A stretch of 64,000 nucleotides of DNA, taken from the NCBI RefSeq assembly GCF_002776695.1, contig NZ_LFJC01000003.1, positions 1,770,286-1,834,285 of the forward strand, read 5' to 3'. The notes under the pieces are model-generated. The model searched no databases, was not told the DNA's origin, and saw only the letters and a list, made by a program, of their open reading frames with translations. This document shows positions 54,313-62,824 of this stretch, piece after piece. Within the stretch, counting starts at the first letter, position 1. The number at the start of each line of letters is the position of its first letter. The translations under genes were made by a program, and so were the position numbers. Origin of the DNA: Bradyrhizobium nitroreducens. Its GTDB lineage: Bacteria > Pseudomonadota > Alphaproteobacteria > Rhizobiales > Xanthobacteraceae.

Positions 54313-56301
54313 TCAGAGCTCCATACCGTCATTTGGGTCCAGGGCGACTTGACGGGCAACACCGCGCATCTGTTGGCGGATGAGCCGGGACTGACGGACT
54401 GCATCGCCGTCATCATCGAGAACGGCAGCAAATTCTTCTGCCGGTGTCGGTTCGGTCGCCTCTTTGACGATTGCGACGTGATCGGGGAGTTCGGGCTCAC
54501 GTCGGAGCCCGCTGTTCGCCGCGTCCTCCTCGGCCTCCGCCGGCTTGCCAGTTGGACTTCCCGTCGGCATCGGCATTCCGAGCGCTGACCATCCGTCCGT
54601 TCGCAATGATCGGCCGGCCGTCGCCGGATCAGGCGGCGGCAGAACCCGTTCGGTGAACCGCAAATCCTCGTAGTAGCGGACCTTCTTCGCCCGGATCGGC
54701 GCCGTCCCTGCCACCATGATGATCTCGTCCATCGGTGAAAGCTGCATGACCTCGCCCGGGGTCAGCAGCGGCCTCGCCGTCTCCTGCCGTGAGACCATCA
54801 GGTGCCCCAGCCATGGGTTCAACCTGTGACCGGCGTAGTTCTTCATCGCCCGCATCTCGGTCGCCGTGCCCAACGCGTCGGAAACCCGCTTGGCCGTCCG
54901 CTCGTCGTTGGTCGCGAAGCTGACGCGGACGTGACAGTTGTCGAGGATGGCGTTGTTGGGCCCGTAGGCCTTCTCGATCTGATTGAGCGACTGAGCGATC
55001 AGGAAACTCTTGATGCCGTAGCCTGCCATGAAGGCGAGCGCGGACTCGAAGAAATCGAGCCGCCCCAGTGCCGGGAACTCGTCAAGCATCATCAGGATTC
55101 GATGCCGGCGATCGCGGGCGTGCAAATCCTCGGTCAGACGTCGGCCGATCTGATTCAGCACCAGGCGGATCAACGGCTTGGTTCGTGAGATATCGGAGGG
55201 CGGCACGACGAGATAGAGCGTCGTAGGGCAGCTATCGGCGATCAGATCGGCGATCCGCCAATCGCAGCGGCGGGTCACCTGGGCCACCACGGGATCGCGG
55301 TAAAGCCCGAGGAACGACATCGCGGTGGAGAGGACGCCGGAGCGTTCGTTATCGGACTTATTGAGGAGTTCGCGCGCGGTCGAGGCGACCACGGGATGAG
55401 CGCCCTGCTCGCCAAGGTGCGGCGTGGTCATCATAGCCTTCAGCGTGATCTCGATCGGCCGCTTCGGATCGGACAAGAAGGCGGCGACGCCGGCCAACGT
55501 CTTGTCTGCCTCGGCATAGAGAACGTGGAGGATGGTGCCGACCAGGAGCGAATGACTGGTCTTCTCCCAGTGGTTCCGCTTGTCGAGCGAGCCCTCGGGG
55601 TCGACCAGGACGTCGGCCACGTTCTGGACGTCGCGGACCTCCCATTCCCCGCGCCGGACCTCGAGCAGCGGATTGTAGGCCGACGACTTCGAATTGGTGG
55701 GGTCGAACAACAGGACGCGGCCATGCCGCGAGCGGAAGCCCGCGGTCAGTTGCCAATTCTCGCCCTTGATGTCGTGGACGATGGCCGAGCCGGGCCAAGC
55801 CAGCAACGAAGGAACGACGAGGCCGACACCCTTTCCGGACCGGGTGGGCGCAAAACACAATACGTGTTCCGGTCCGTCATGGCGGAGGTAGTCGCGGTCC
55901 AGCTTGCCCAGCACCACACCATCCGGACCGAGAAGTCCGGCCGCTCGAACCTCTTCCGCATCGGCCCAGCGCGCCGAACCATAGGTCTCAACGTTCTTGG
56001 CTTCGCGCGCCCGCCAGACCGACATGCCGATCGCCGCCGCGATCGAAACGACGGTTCCCGATGCTGCGATAAAGGCGCCTTCGACAAAGACCTGCGGCGC
56101 ATAGGCATCGTAGACGAACCACCACCAGAAGAAGATCGGCGGATAGTAGATCTTGAAGCCCAACAGTTCGAACCAAGGCCGCCCAAGCTCGGGCTGGTAG
56201 GCGAGTCGCCAGGCCGTCCACTCGGTTGCTCCCCAGATGGCCAGCAAGACGATAAGGCCGACAACGATCACCTGCCCCCAGAGTATTTTGGTTCCGGACA
56301 T
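54313..56301 (-). CDS. traG: Coupling protein TraG/VirD4
   Basis: 662-residue type IV coupling protein linking the relaxase-DNA complex to the mating pore. Two N-terminal membrane helices (VIVVGLIVLLAIWGA; FIAASGTVVSIAAAIGM), Walker A APTRSGKG (151-158), Walker B RILMMLDEFPALGRLDFF near 400 and the conserved SLNQIEKAYG. Start at 56301 with AAGGA upstream, 36 bp after the relaxase stop. Confidence 0.95.
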   Translation of the reverse strand: MSGTKILWGQVIVVGLIVLLAIWGATEWTAWRLAYQPELGRPWFELLGFKIYYPPIFFWWWFVYDAYAPQVFVEGAFIAASGTVVSIAAAIGMSVWRAREAKNVETYGSARWADAEEVRAAGLLGPDGVVLGKLDRDYLRHDGPEHVLCFAPTRSGKGVGLVVPSLLAWPGSAIVHDIKGENWQLTAGFRSRHGRVLLFDPTNSKSSAYNPLLEVRRGEWEVRDVQNVADVLVDPEGSLDKRNHWEKTSHSLLVGTILHVLYAEADKTLAGVAAFLSDPKRPIEITLKAMMTTPHLGEQGAHPVVASTARELLNKSDNERSGVLSTAMSFLGLYRDPVVAQVTRRCDWRIADLIADSCPTTLYLVVPPSDISRTKPLIRLVLNQIGRRLTEDLHARDRRHRILMMLDEFPALGRLDFFESALAFMAGYGIKSFLIAQSLNQIEKAYGPNNAILDNCHVRVSFATNDERTAKRVSDALGTATEMRAMKNYAGHRLNPWLGHLMVSRQETARPLLTPGEVMQLSPMDEIIMVAGTAPIRAKKVRYYEDLRFTERVLPPPDPATAGRSLRTDGWSALGMPMPTGSPTGKPAEAEEDAANSGLRREPELPDHVAIVKEATEPTPAEEFAAVLDDDGDAVRQSRLIRQQMRGVARQVALDPNDGMEL

Positions 56302-56337
56302 TCCGAGCGTCCTTCCGCAACTGAATTGGCGAGGTAC

Positions 56338-58101
56338 CTACAGGCCGAGGTCGCGCTTCCGACCAAAACCCCATTCGATGCCACCGCCGTCCTTCACGAC
56401 ACCGGTGACGTGTTGGCCGAGCCTCTTCTCGAGTTCGCGCGACCAGGGCACGAGTTGGAAGCCGAGCCCATTTTCGATCATGGCGAAGCGTCCCGAGGCG
56501 AGCGTCAGACGCTGGCGATAGGTGCCCGCCACATGCTCCCCGGAGTCAGGCTTCACATGAGGCAAGCCGGTGTCGGCCGAGACCTTTGCGGCCACCTCGT
56601 CCAGTTCACGTCGGCGCAACGTGTTCAGGAGGTCGCGCTGCAAAATGATGCGTTGGCCCTGCCGCCGCGCCAAGCCTTCCTGGATCAGATGCTCGGTACG
56701 GGCTTCCATGGCGTCGCGGGTCTCGCGGCCGAATCCCCCCATGGCGAGCGGCATGGGGTCGCGTTCAACCAGCCTGTGGTCTAGCCAGGTCGCTCCTTTA
56801 GCCGTGACCTGCCCACCCAGATCGAGATCGGAACGGGTTGTGAGCACCACGGTCGGTCGCGGATCGCCGCCCGAACCGAAGCGTCGAACCTCGACGATGC
56901 CGCCGACCGGCGGTGCATGTTCGAAAGCCTCGAGCCCTCGAAAGCGCACATGGTGCGCCCGTCCGTCTGTTCCGTCGATCAAAGCGTAGGCCTCGCCGGT
57001 CAGTTCGTCATGCAATCCGCGGTCGACCAGCCGTCCGATAATCTGAGCCGTCGGCTGCCCTCCCTCGATGATGAAATCGGCAACGCCGCGCTCATCTCCA
57101 CGCTCGATGAAGGCGCGGTGCATGGTCTTGATGATGTCGCCGCGCATACCGAGGTCACGCAAGCTGCGCTCGGCCTCGAGCCCGACCATCCATTCCCCTG
57201 GCGCGGCGGGTGCGGCAAGGCCCATCTTCTCCAAGTGCTGAAGGCGGCCGACCATCAGGCGCCTGATCTCCGGATCGGACTTGCCGGGATTCTCCGGGCG
57301 AAGATCGATGTAGCCGGTCTCATCAGCCGCCAGTCGGATTTCCCTGTCGAGCCGCGTCCATCGTTCCGCGGTGACCTCCCTCTCCAGCGAATTGCGGATC
57401 TCGTGCTCCGGCTTTGGACCGAGTTCAATGCCGACCAGTTCCTCGGCGCGCGAGCGCAGGCCCCGGCTGATATAGTCGCGGGAGATCACGAGGTCCGCCC
57501 CGTCCTCATCTACGCCCCGAACGAGAAGGTGGACGTGAGGATTGTCGGTATTCCAATGATCGACAGCCACCCAGTCGAGCCGCGTGCCGAGATCGGTCTC
57601 CATCTGCCTGGCGAGATCGCGGGTGAAGGCTTTCAGATCGGTCATCTCGCCGGCATCCTCCGGCGAGACGATGAACCTGAAATGATGCCGGTCGTCCTTG
57701 CACCGTTCGGCGAAAGCCGCGCTATCGGCGCGGTCGCGGTCCTCACCGAACATCTCGGCCCGCTCACCACTCCGCGTCACGCCGTCGCGCTTAAGATATG
57801 AGATGTGGGCCGTGAGTGGCGCTGAACGGAAGGCTCGCCCCTTATGACGAACCAACCGCGCCTTCACCACGACGCGCCGCGTCGGGCTGAACAATCTGGC
57901 GCGGCTAAAGGCGAGGCGCCCGCGGCCGAACGTCGAACGTCCATAAGCAGTCGAACGTCTGCCCGACCCTGTCTGACCCGACGTGTGTCCGGCTTTCTTC
58001 GCCGCCCGCAGCACCTGGTTGATGAAGCTCTTCGGCTTAGGCGCGCGTGTGCTGCGGATGCGGCCCGGCCGAATACGCAGGTCGCTGTCGCCCACGCTCA
58101 C
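56338..58101 (-). CDS. rlxS: Relaxase/mobilization nuclease, DUF3363 (RlxS-like)
   Basis: 587-residue relaxase that nicks oriT. The N-terminus is very basic (KARLVRHKGRAFRSAPLTAH). Conserved His lie in HHFRFIVSPEDAG (about 139-140) and DHWNTDNPHVHLLVRG (His182, 189, 191), the three-His metal site; DUF3363 fills the C-terminal half (SGRFAMIENGLGFQLVPW at the end). I start at the GTG at 58101, 7 nt after GGGAGG. The symbol follows the ICEMlSym naming for this type. Confidence 0.88.
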   Translation of the reverse strand: MSVGDSDLRIRPGRIRSTRAPKPKSFINQVLRAAKKAGHTSGQTGSGRRSTAYGRSTFGRGRLAFSRARLFSPTRRVVVKARLVRHKGRAFRSAPLTAHISYLKRDGVTRSGERAEMFGEDRDRADSAAFAERCKDDRHHFRFIVSPEDAGEMTDLKAFTRDLARQMETDLGTRLDWVAVDHWNTDNPHVHLLVRGVDEDGADLVISRDYISRGLRSRAEELVGIELGPKPEHEIRNSLEREVTAERWTRLDREIRLAADETGYIDLRPENPGKSDPEIRRLMVGRLQHLEKMGLAAPAAPGEWMVGLEAERSLRDLGMRGDIIKTMHRAFIERGDERGVADFIIEGGQPTAQIIGRLVDRGLHDELTGEAYALIDGTDGRAHHVRFRGLEAFEHAPPVGGIVEVRRFGSGGDPRPTVVLTTRSDLDLGGQVTAKGATWLDHRLVERDPMPLAMGGFGRETRDAMEARTEHLIQEGLARRQGQRIILQRDLLNTLRRRELDEVAAKVSADTGLPHVKPDSGEHVAGTYRQRLTLASGRFAMIENGLGFQLVPWSRELEKRLGQHVTGVVKDGGGIEWGFGRKRDLGL

Positions 58102-58474
58102 GGCAGGGCCTCCCAACGATCGAAAACGCACACAGTGCCGAAAACGCCTTTGATTGCATTCATCAAAATGCAGGGCGCGGCACGCGCCCCGACCGACCGG
58201 CACGCCAGAACCCAAGCCATGCCAATGGCTTGCGGTTCGACAGGCGAGCCCCTTTTATCTCGCCGTCCTGCCGTCGTCCTCCCCCGGCCGCCCCCGACTG
58301 CTTCCGAGCACTTGCGATAGCGATCGTTACCCGAAGGGCCGAGACACCCGCAGGGTGGCTCGGTGAGGAGCGAAGCGACGAGTAGAGCGCGGGCCGAAGG
58401 CATCGCCCATACGCCATCAGCACGTGTTACTTGCTTGATCGAGCACGCCAAGATCTGCAAACCCCTACACCAGG
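58102..58474. other. Probable oriT region
   Basis: The 373-bp gap between relaxase and transglycosylase genes, where oriT lies in related ICEs. It contains an imperfect hairpin at 58339-58363 (CCGAG-A-CACCC-GCA-GGGTG-G-CTCGG), followed by GAGGAGCGAAGCGACGAG, and a 6-bp dyad TGCATT-N6-AATGCA at 58155-58172. The nick site cannot be assigned by eye. Confidence 0.5.
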
Positions 58475-59302
58475 TCATTGCGATCCCCCCGAATCCGATC
58501 GAGGGACGAACACGCCAACAGGCCGGGGAACCATGGGGGAAGCACCGGGCGCCGAGATTGCGGTCGTCACACCGCCCGGCGGCATGAGAGCAAGCGATCG
58601 ATCGCGCGTTTTCATGAGATCGGATCGCGTGACGAATAGCGCCGCGGCTGCTGATGATCGCCCGCTGGACGTCCACCTCGACGGCAATTCGATGGCAAGA
58701 AGATCTGCAAGCCTTGCGACGTATGCGCGCGTCTCGTCCGGCAGAGAACCACCGGCGAGATACTCTTCGTAGCGAGTTGGTCCCGCGTTGTACGCTGCAA
58801 ACACGCCAGGCGAGCCGTACCGATCGAGCAGTTCGCGCAAGTACGCCGTGCCAGCCAGAATGTTGTCGTGGGGGTCGTAGGGATCGTTCCCGAGATTGTA
58901 GCGCTCGCGCAGTTCCGCCCAGGTCGCCGGCATGATTTGCATTAGGCCCATTGCGCCTTTTCGCGATCTGGCGTGCACGTCACCGGCACTCTCGATGCCT
59001 TGGACTGATCGGATCCAGTTCGGCGCAATCGCAAAGCGTTGAGAGGCTTCATTGATGAAGCCGGCAAGTGAGTGAGCGGTCTGACTGATCGTCGGCTGAG
59101 CGGCTGAACCGCTCTGGGCCCAAGCACCACCGCCAAACGCGGTTAGAAGAAGCACCAGGGGCACGACAGCACAAACGCGCGTGCCCAACCGACCCAAGCA
59201 CGCGGTCGGGCCCGGGCCAGCCTTGACATCGATCGAGACGGAGGAATGATCCCGCAATCGATCGAACAAGGGAACGGCGAGGAGAACAGGTCGAACACGC
59301 AC
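58475..59302 (-). CDS. Lytic transglycosylase (VirB1-like)
   Basis: About 275-residue SLT-domain enzyme that opens peptidoglycan for the mating pore. Signal region VVPLVLLLTAFGGGAWAQ, catalytic Glu in VQGIESAGDVHARS, then KGAMGLMQIMPATW, NILAGTAYLRELLDRYG and AYNAGPTRYEEY. The GTG at 59302 overlaps the traF end and has GGAGG 7 nt upstream, preferred over codons further inside traF. Confidence 0.9.
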   Translation of the reverse strand: MRVRPVLLAVPLFDRLRDHSSVSIDVKAGPGPTACLGRLGTRVCAVVPLVLLLTAFGGGAWAQSGSAAQPTISQTAHSLAGFINEASQRFAIAPNWIRSVQGIESAGDVHARSRKGAMGLMQIMPATWAELRERYNLGNDPYDPHDNILAGTAYLRELLDRYGSPGVFAAYNAGPTRYEEYLAGGSLPDETRAYVARLADLLAIELPSRWTSSGRSSAAAALFVTRSDLMKTRDRSLALMPPGGVTTAISAPGASPMVPRPVGVFVPRSDSGGSQ

Positions 59303-59304
59303 GA

Positions 59305-59817
59305 TCACTCCTCCCACGTCCACACCGGCATAGCGCGGCCGATGACGCTGGATGCCGGAAGACATCCAAAATACCGGCCATCAAGAGAGTCGTCCGACTG
59401 CCAGTTCATCAGAAACAGTTCGCCATCGCCGACGACGCGGCAGCCCTGCCATTTCGGCAGCGGCTTGCCGCGTCCGTCGTAATCCCTCGCCTCGCCCACC
59501 GCGACGTCGTCGACCGAAATCGTGGGGCCGGTTCTGCAAACACTCTGCCCGGGAAGGGCAAGTACACGCTTCAGCATGGGGACGCCGCCGGGCAAATAGC
59601 CGTTAAGGGCGAGGAAGGTCGCGAGCGGCTCCGGCGGCTGCACGGCGACCAATTCAGTGACTTCGAATTGGTCCGCCGGTCGCAGGCGATAGAGACCGAT
59701 CGGCACGCTCGCCGATGCGTTCCAGATGTAGAGCGGAAGCGGCTCCAGGACGATCGTCGCGACGAGCGCAGCAGCAACCCCAATCGTCACGCTCAGCGTC
59801 TTCATGCGGCCCGTCAT
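59305..59817 (-). CDS. traF: Conjugative transfer signal peptidase TraF (S26)
   Basis: 170-residue membrane protease of family S26C, which matures or cyclises the TrbC pilin. N-terminal helix (VTIGVAAALVATIVL), nucleophile Ser in SASVPIGLYRL (about residue 37) and general-base Lys in PMLKRVLALPGQ (about 83), later DSLDGRYFG. ATG overlaps the DUF2840 stop (ATGA). Confidence 0.93.
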   Translation of the reverse strand: MTGRMKTLSVTIGVAAALVATIVLEPLPLYIWNASASVPIGLYRLRPADQFEVTELVAVQPPEPLATFLALNGYLPGGVPMLKRVLALPGQSVCRTGPTISVDDVAVGEARDYDGRGKPLPKWQGCRVVGDGELFLMNWQSDDSLDGRYFGCLPASSVIGRAMPVWTWEE

Positions 59818-60278
59818 CGCATCACCTTCTGGCGATGGAGCCAGGCCTGATGCCGTGCTTTCGTGTAGGGACGCGGGTTTTCGTTGACGGACAGGCGGTT
59901 ATGAACGTGATGCCAATGATCAGGCGCGACATCAGCCGGATCGATGCCGAGGGCCTCAACGGCATCGATCATCTGCAGCACGCGCTCGACCTTCGGCCAG
60001 CCGGACAGACGCAGCAGGATTTCGCCACCCGGCGTCACATAAGGAACGGTCGAGCAGCGATGACCCGATGCAACCGCGCGCAGGATGTCGATGCGCGAAA
60101 TGACGGTCCCAAAATCATTGGACGTCCAGCGAACGAACCCAAAGATGCTGCCGGGCGCAAATGACAGGACACGCCGGTGGCGATCAAGGTTCCGTTCCCC
60201 GGCAATCCGACCGAACCGAATCCGATTTTCAATCCGCTTGTCGAGCCACAGCACTTCCACTTCGGTGGGATCGCTCAT
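59814..60278 (-). CDS. DUF2840 protein
   Basis: 154-residue cytoplasmic protein, with RRVLSFAPGSIFGFVRWTSN and GEILLRLSGWPKVERVLQMI. DUF2840 proteins occur between repA/parA and traF in rhizobial ICEs; no function is established. Its ATG overlaps the stop of an open stretch (60275) as ATGA, hinting that an upstream gene once ended there. Confidence 0.85.
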   Translation of the reverse strand: MSDPTEVEVLWLDKRIENRIRFGRIAGERNLDRHRRVLSFAPGSIFGFVRWTSNDFGTVISRIDILRAVASGHRCSTVPYVTPGGEILLRLSGWPKVERVLQMIDAVEALGIDPADVAPDHWHHVHNRLSVNENPRPYTKARHQAWLHRQKVMR

Positions 60279-60498
60279 GCTGCCGCTCCCCTATGTTCGA
60301 ACCGGGAGCCGAGCGCTTGAGCGGCGGGGACGTGCCGGTACGACTTGCGAATGCCCGCGGGACGGCCGGACCGGCTTTGCCGGCCACTTCGCACGCGCTT
60401 TGCGGCCTGGTCCGTTAGAAGAAATCCGAAGGATTTCTGGTTAGTAGAGTTAGAGCGGCTGGAAAGCGCGGAGAAACAAGCTCTTAAGCTCGATTCCG
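60279..60498. other. Region where a parA gene is usually found; no intact gene
   Basis: Related ICEs have a ParA-family gene between repA and DUF2840. Here a short minus-strand frame ends GIRKSYRHVPAAQALGSRFE plus a few residues and overlaps the DUF2840 start, but no Walker motif is present. A perfect 8-bp hairpin AGAAATCC-GAA-GGATTTCT lies at 60420-60438. Confidence 0.35.
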
Positions 60499-60563
60499 GT
60501 CCCCGATGGCACGAGGATCGCGTCCCCGATGGCACGAGGGTTGCGGTCCCCGATAGCACGAGC
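60499..60563. repeat. Three iteron-like direct repeats next to repA
   Basis: GTCCCCGATGGCACGAGG at 60499-60516 and 60522-60539, and GTCCCCGATAGCACGAGC at 60546-60563. Spacing is 23 and 24 bp, about two helical turns, and they end 5 bp from the repA stop. Position and period fit RepA-binding iterons of an origin. Confidence 0.7.
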
Positions 60564-60567
60564 GGAT

Positions 60568-61449
60568 TCACAGGCTGTCCTCCGAACTTGGAACGAGACC
60601 GCGCCGGCGCAAGCGGGCCGTTAAGGGATCAACAGCTAAGGGCGCGAAATTCAGTCGCTCGGCACCGTTCGGGTCGCGCGTGAGCACGAGCTCGTAGCCG
60701 GGCAATGTCTGTCGGCCGACAATCTGGCGCACGTCATAGGCAAAATGCTTGAGCGGCGAGAGGCTGCCGGACTTGGCATGGAGATGCACGAGATCAAAGC
60801 TCCAGCCGCCCTCCTGCCGGCCGCCATGCTTGCGCACGAGGCGGTAAAGCCAGCGCTCGAGGCCGCCCGTCAGATCGAAATAGGAGCGGTCGATCGTCAG
60901 CACGAGCGCGTCATCGATGACGCCCGCATAGAACCAATCCGGCAGGATCAGCTCGAGGCCGAACGGACGTCCGTTCGCGTCGGCCGTTTCCTTCCATTCA
61001 TTGATCCAGGAGAAACGATGCCGCCGCCGCTCTGCAGGTTGACGGATCGAGGTCAGCACCGTGGTTGACTGCAACCTGTCGAGGCCGGCCTTCAGCCGAT
61101 CATAGTCCCGTACGCTTGTTCCGCGTCCGACAAACGTCAGAATCTCGTATGGCGTTGCAGCCATCAGGCGCGACGTCTTCAAGCCGGCGTCACGGGCCTC
61201 GACAATCTGGGAGGCAGCCCAGATCAGGACATCTGCATCCCAGATGGTGGCCATGCCATGCTCTGGCACGGCCTCGACGCGAATTGCGATCGCACCCGCC
61301 CGGAAATCGATGGGCACGGTCCGCTTGGTCTTTGCCAGCGAAAAGAACGGATAAGTCATAAGATCCTGCGCGTCGCGCGGCGCGAGGTCGCCTGGCAGCG
61401 CCCGAAAGAGCTCAAGCTGTTCGCGCTCGGAATGGTGCTTGCGCCGCAT
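60568..61449 (-). CDS. repA: Replication initiator protein RepA
   Basis: 293-residue initiator of the RepA family found on rhizobial ICEs and plasmids. It starts MRRKHHSEREQLELFRALPG and has MTYPFFSLAKTKRTVPIDF, an N-terminal winged-helix stretch (RGTSVRDYDRLKAGLDRLQS) and the conserved GLERWLYRLVRKHGGRQEGG. Iteron-like repeats lie just beyond its stop. It may allow the excised circle to replicate. Start ATG at 61449 chosen on family pattern; ribosome site weak. Confidence 0.88.
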   Translation of the reverse strand: MRRKHHSEREQLELFRALPGDLAPRDAQDLMTYPFFSLAKTKRTVPIDFRAGAIAIRVEAVPEHGMATIWDADVLIWAASQIVEARDAGLKTSRLMAATPYEILTFVGRGTSVRDYDRLKAGLDRLQSTTVLTSIRQPAERRRHRFSWINEWKETADANGRPFGLELILPDWFYAGVIDDALVLTIDRSYFDLTGGLERWLYRLVRKHGGRQEGGWSFDLVHLHAKSGSLSPLKHFAYDVRQIVGRQTLPGYELVLTRDPNGAERLNFAPLAVDPLTARLRRRGLVPSSEDSL

Positions 61450-61471
61450 GGTCAATACTCTCACGCAGCAA

Positions 61472-61753
61472 TCAGCGACGTTCCTGGCCCGCATAGGGGC
61501 GCAGCGCGGGGTGCTTCTTGGCCGGCAGCACAGTCCCCTTGCCGGGGTCAGACGTCGACGTTTTGGCGCCAAGATCGGCCCAGGCTTTCAGATCGTCCAG
61601 CGCATAGACGACGCGGCCGCCGATCTTCCGATATGTCGGTCCCGTGCCGTAAGTCCGGTGCTTCTCGAGCGTCCGACCGGAGAGGCCGAGGTAACGCGCA
61701 GCCTCCGGGGTGCGCAGGAATCGCGGTGGCAGACCGGCCGTCGGATCGGGCAT
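61472..61753 (-). CDS. AlpA/excisionase-like HTH protein (RdfS candidate)
   Basis: 93-residue MerR/AlpA-like winged helix: PRFLRTPEAARYLGLSGRTL, then KHRTYGTGPTYRKIGGRVVY. Size and fold match excisionase-type proteins. In ICEMlSym the recombination directionality factor RdfS lies at the head of this transfer operon and is switched on by FseA, whose counterpart lies directly upstream here. RdfS identity is inferred from position and family. The 132-bp gap to 61886 should hold its promoter. Confidence 0.82.
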   Translation of the reverse strand: MPDPTAGLPPRFLRTPEAARYLGLSGRTLEKHRTYGTGPTYRKIGGRVVYALDDLKAWADLGAKTSTSDPGKGTVLPAKKHPALRPYAGQERR

Positions 61754-61885
61754 TTGAAAGCTCCAGGATGACAGCGCACCACGAATGGCGGCGCCGGCGG
61801 GTATGCGGTCATCATGGAGAAGCGCGGTGTCGGAGGGGGATGCCGAAGATCCAGGGGGTGATTTTCGACACCCCGGGCCGAAGCG

Positions 61886-62467
61886 CTATTCGTCCCTGCG
61901 CCCGGATCGCAGAAGCCGGCGATAGCCACCGCGCACCAATGCGAGACCGCTCTGCACGAGACGGATGGTCCTGTTGCGCAGATCGTGCGTCTTCCATGCA
62001 CGCTCGGGGATGCGCGTTCTGCCGAACAAAGCCTCGGCTATGATGCGGTAGGATCCGCCAGCACTGTGCGCATCGAGAGCACGAAGAGCCTTGCTCAGGC
62101 GCTCGCGCCTCTGCCCGGACAGTTCACGAAATGCAGGCCCCGCCCTGCGCCCGTTCATCGCGCGCGACAGCCGTCGCGCAGCATAGGCGCGCTCCTCGAA
62201 ATCACCGTCAAACGGCAGCTCGGCAACATAGCAAGCGCCGACAGCCGGAGGATCTCTCGACCACACCCGATGCTCCACCGCGCCGATCCGCAGCACCGCA
62301 TGCCAGCCGTCAGCTGCCCGGCGCACTTGGCCAACCTCGAGATCGAGCAACGGCCCAACCACTGCGTCAATGCCGACAGGGGTCGCGGTCACGGCGACGG
62401 GCACGACAGCCGGCAGAACCTCGGGCGCCCAGAAGATCGTCTGTTTTTGGAAAGACCTCAGCGAATC
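61886..62467 (-). CDS. fseA: DUF2285 frame, C-terminal part of FseA-like activator
   Basis: 193 codons open in the frame reached by +1 shift at the end of the DUF6499 frame. FQKQTIFWAPEVLPAVVPVA begins the conserved part, and DUF2285, a helix-turn-helix variant, is at the C-terminus (RRERLSKALRALDAHSAGGS, YRIIAEALFGRTRIPERAWK). It has no good start of its own (first GTG at 62404, no ribosome site). In Mesorhizobium, Msi172 (DUF6499) and Msi171 (DUF2285) are fused by frameshifting into FseA, which activates excision. Confidence 0.85.
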   Translation of the reverse strand, partial: DSLRSFQKQTIFWAPEVLPAVVPVAVTATPVGIDAVVGPLLDLEVGQVRRAADGWHAVLRIGAVEHRVWSRDPPAVGACYVAELPFDGDFEERAYAARRLSRAMNGRRAGPAFRELSGQRRERLSKALRALDAHSAGGSYRIIAEALFGRTRIPERAWKTHDLRNRTIRLVQSGLALVRGGYRRLLRSGRRDE

Positions 62468-62474
62468 ATGGGCG
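62465..62474 (-). promoter_or_regulatory. Putative programmed +1 frameshift site (CGC CCA TGA)
   Basis: The DUF6499 frame ends CGC-CCA-TGA. Skipping the T gives CCA-GAT-TCG-CTG and opens directly into the DUF2285 frame. A proline codon next to a stop is a known type of +1 slip context. Slip site inferred. Confidence 0.65.
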
Positions 62475-62660
62475 AAAGCAGATGCCCCATTTCCTCCTGA
62501 ACTCGGCGGTCACATCGCCATCCGGACTACGAGAGATCATCGCTTCGTATTCGCGTCGATAGTCTGCGTTGCGACGAAGACATTCCCAGGCGATGTCGGT
62601 GATCTCAGCGTCTTGAAGGCTCCTGTAGGATTCCGGCGATCGCCAGTCGAACTCAGGCAT
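62466..62660 (-). CDS. fseA: DUF6499 protein, N-terminal part of FseA-like activator
   Basis: 64-residue protein, MPEFDWRSPESYRSLQDAEI then WECLRRNADYRREYEAM, the DUF6499 pattern. The stop directly precedes the DUF2285 frame one base out of phase; fused, they would make about 257 residues. GGAAG precedes the ATG. Known counterpart: Msi172 of ICEMlSym. Alone it may be inactive. Confidence 0.85.
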   Translation of the reverse strand: MPEFDWRSPESYRSLQDAEITDIAWECLRRNADYRREYEAMISRSPDGDVTAEFRRKWGICFRP

Positions 62661-62743
62661 TGCTTCCGCCCCATTGCACGCAGCTAACCAAGATTGCGGC
62701 GCAATAATTATGATCGAAGCGGTTGTGGGAAGACCCTAATTTG

Positions 62744-62757
62744 GCACCACGTGGTGC
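62744..62757. promoter_or_regulatory. Perfect palindrome GCACCACGTGGTGC upstream of the FseA frames
   Basis: A 14-bp palindrome 84 bp before the DUF6499 start. On the minus strand a CATAAT -10-like element (62712-62707) follows about 40 bp on. In ICEMlSym, TraR with AHL activates the operon carrying these genes, so this is a candidate TraR box. Not similar to the dyads near the LuxI gene. Confidence 0.45.
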
Positions 62758-62824
62758 TCTAGAGTGTCCACCTATCGCCCGGAGAACATTCTTTCCCTGA
62801 TAGTTGTCCCTGGACGGCGATCTA

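Noticed and set aside
60499..60563. CRISPR-like short repeats
   Set aside because: Three 18-bp repeats with 5-6-bp spacers are far too close for a CRISPR array and no cas genes are near; iterons fit better.
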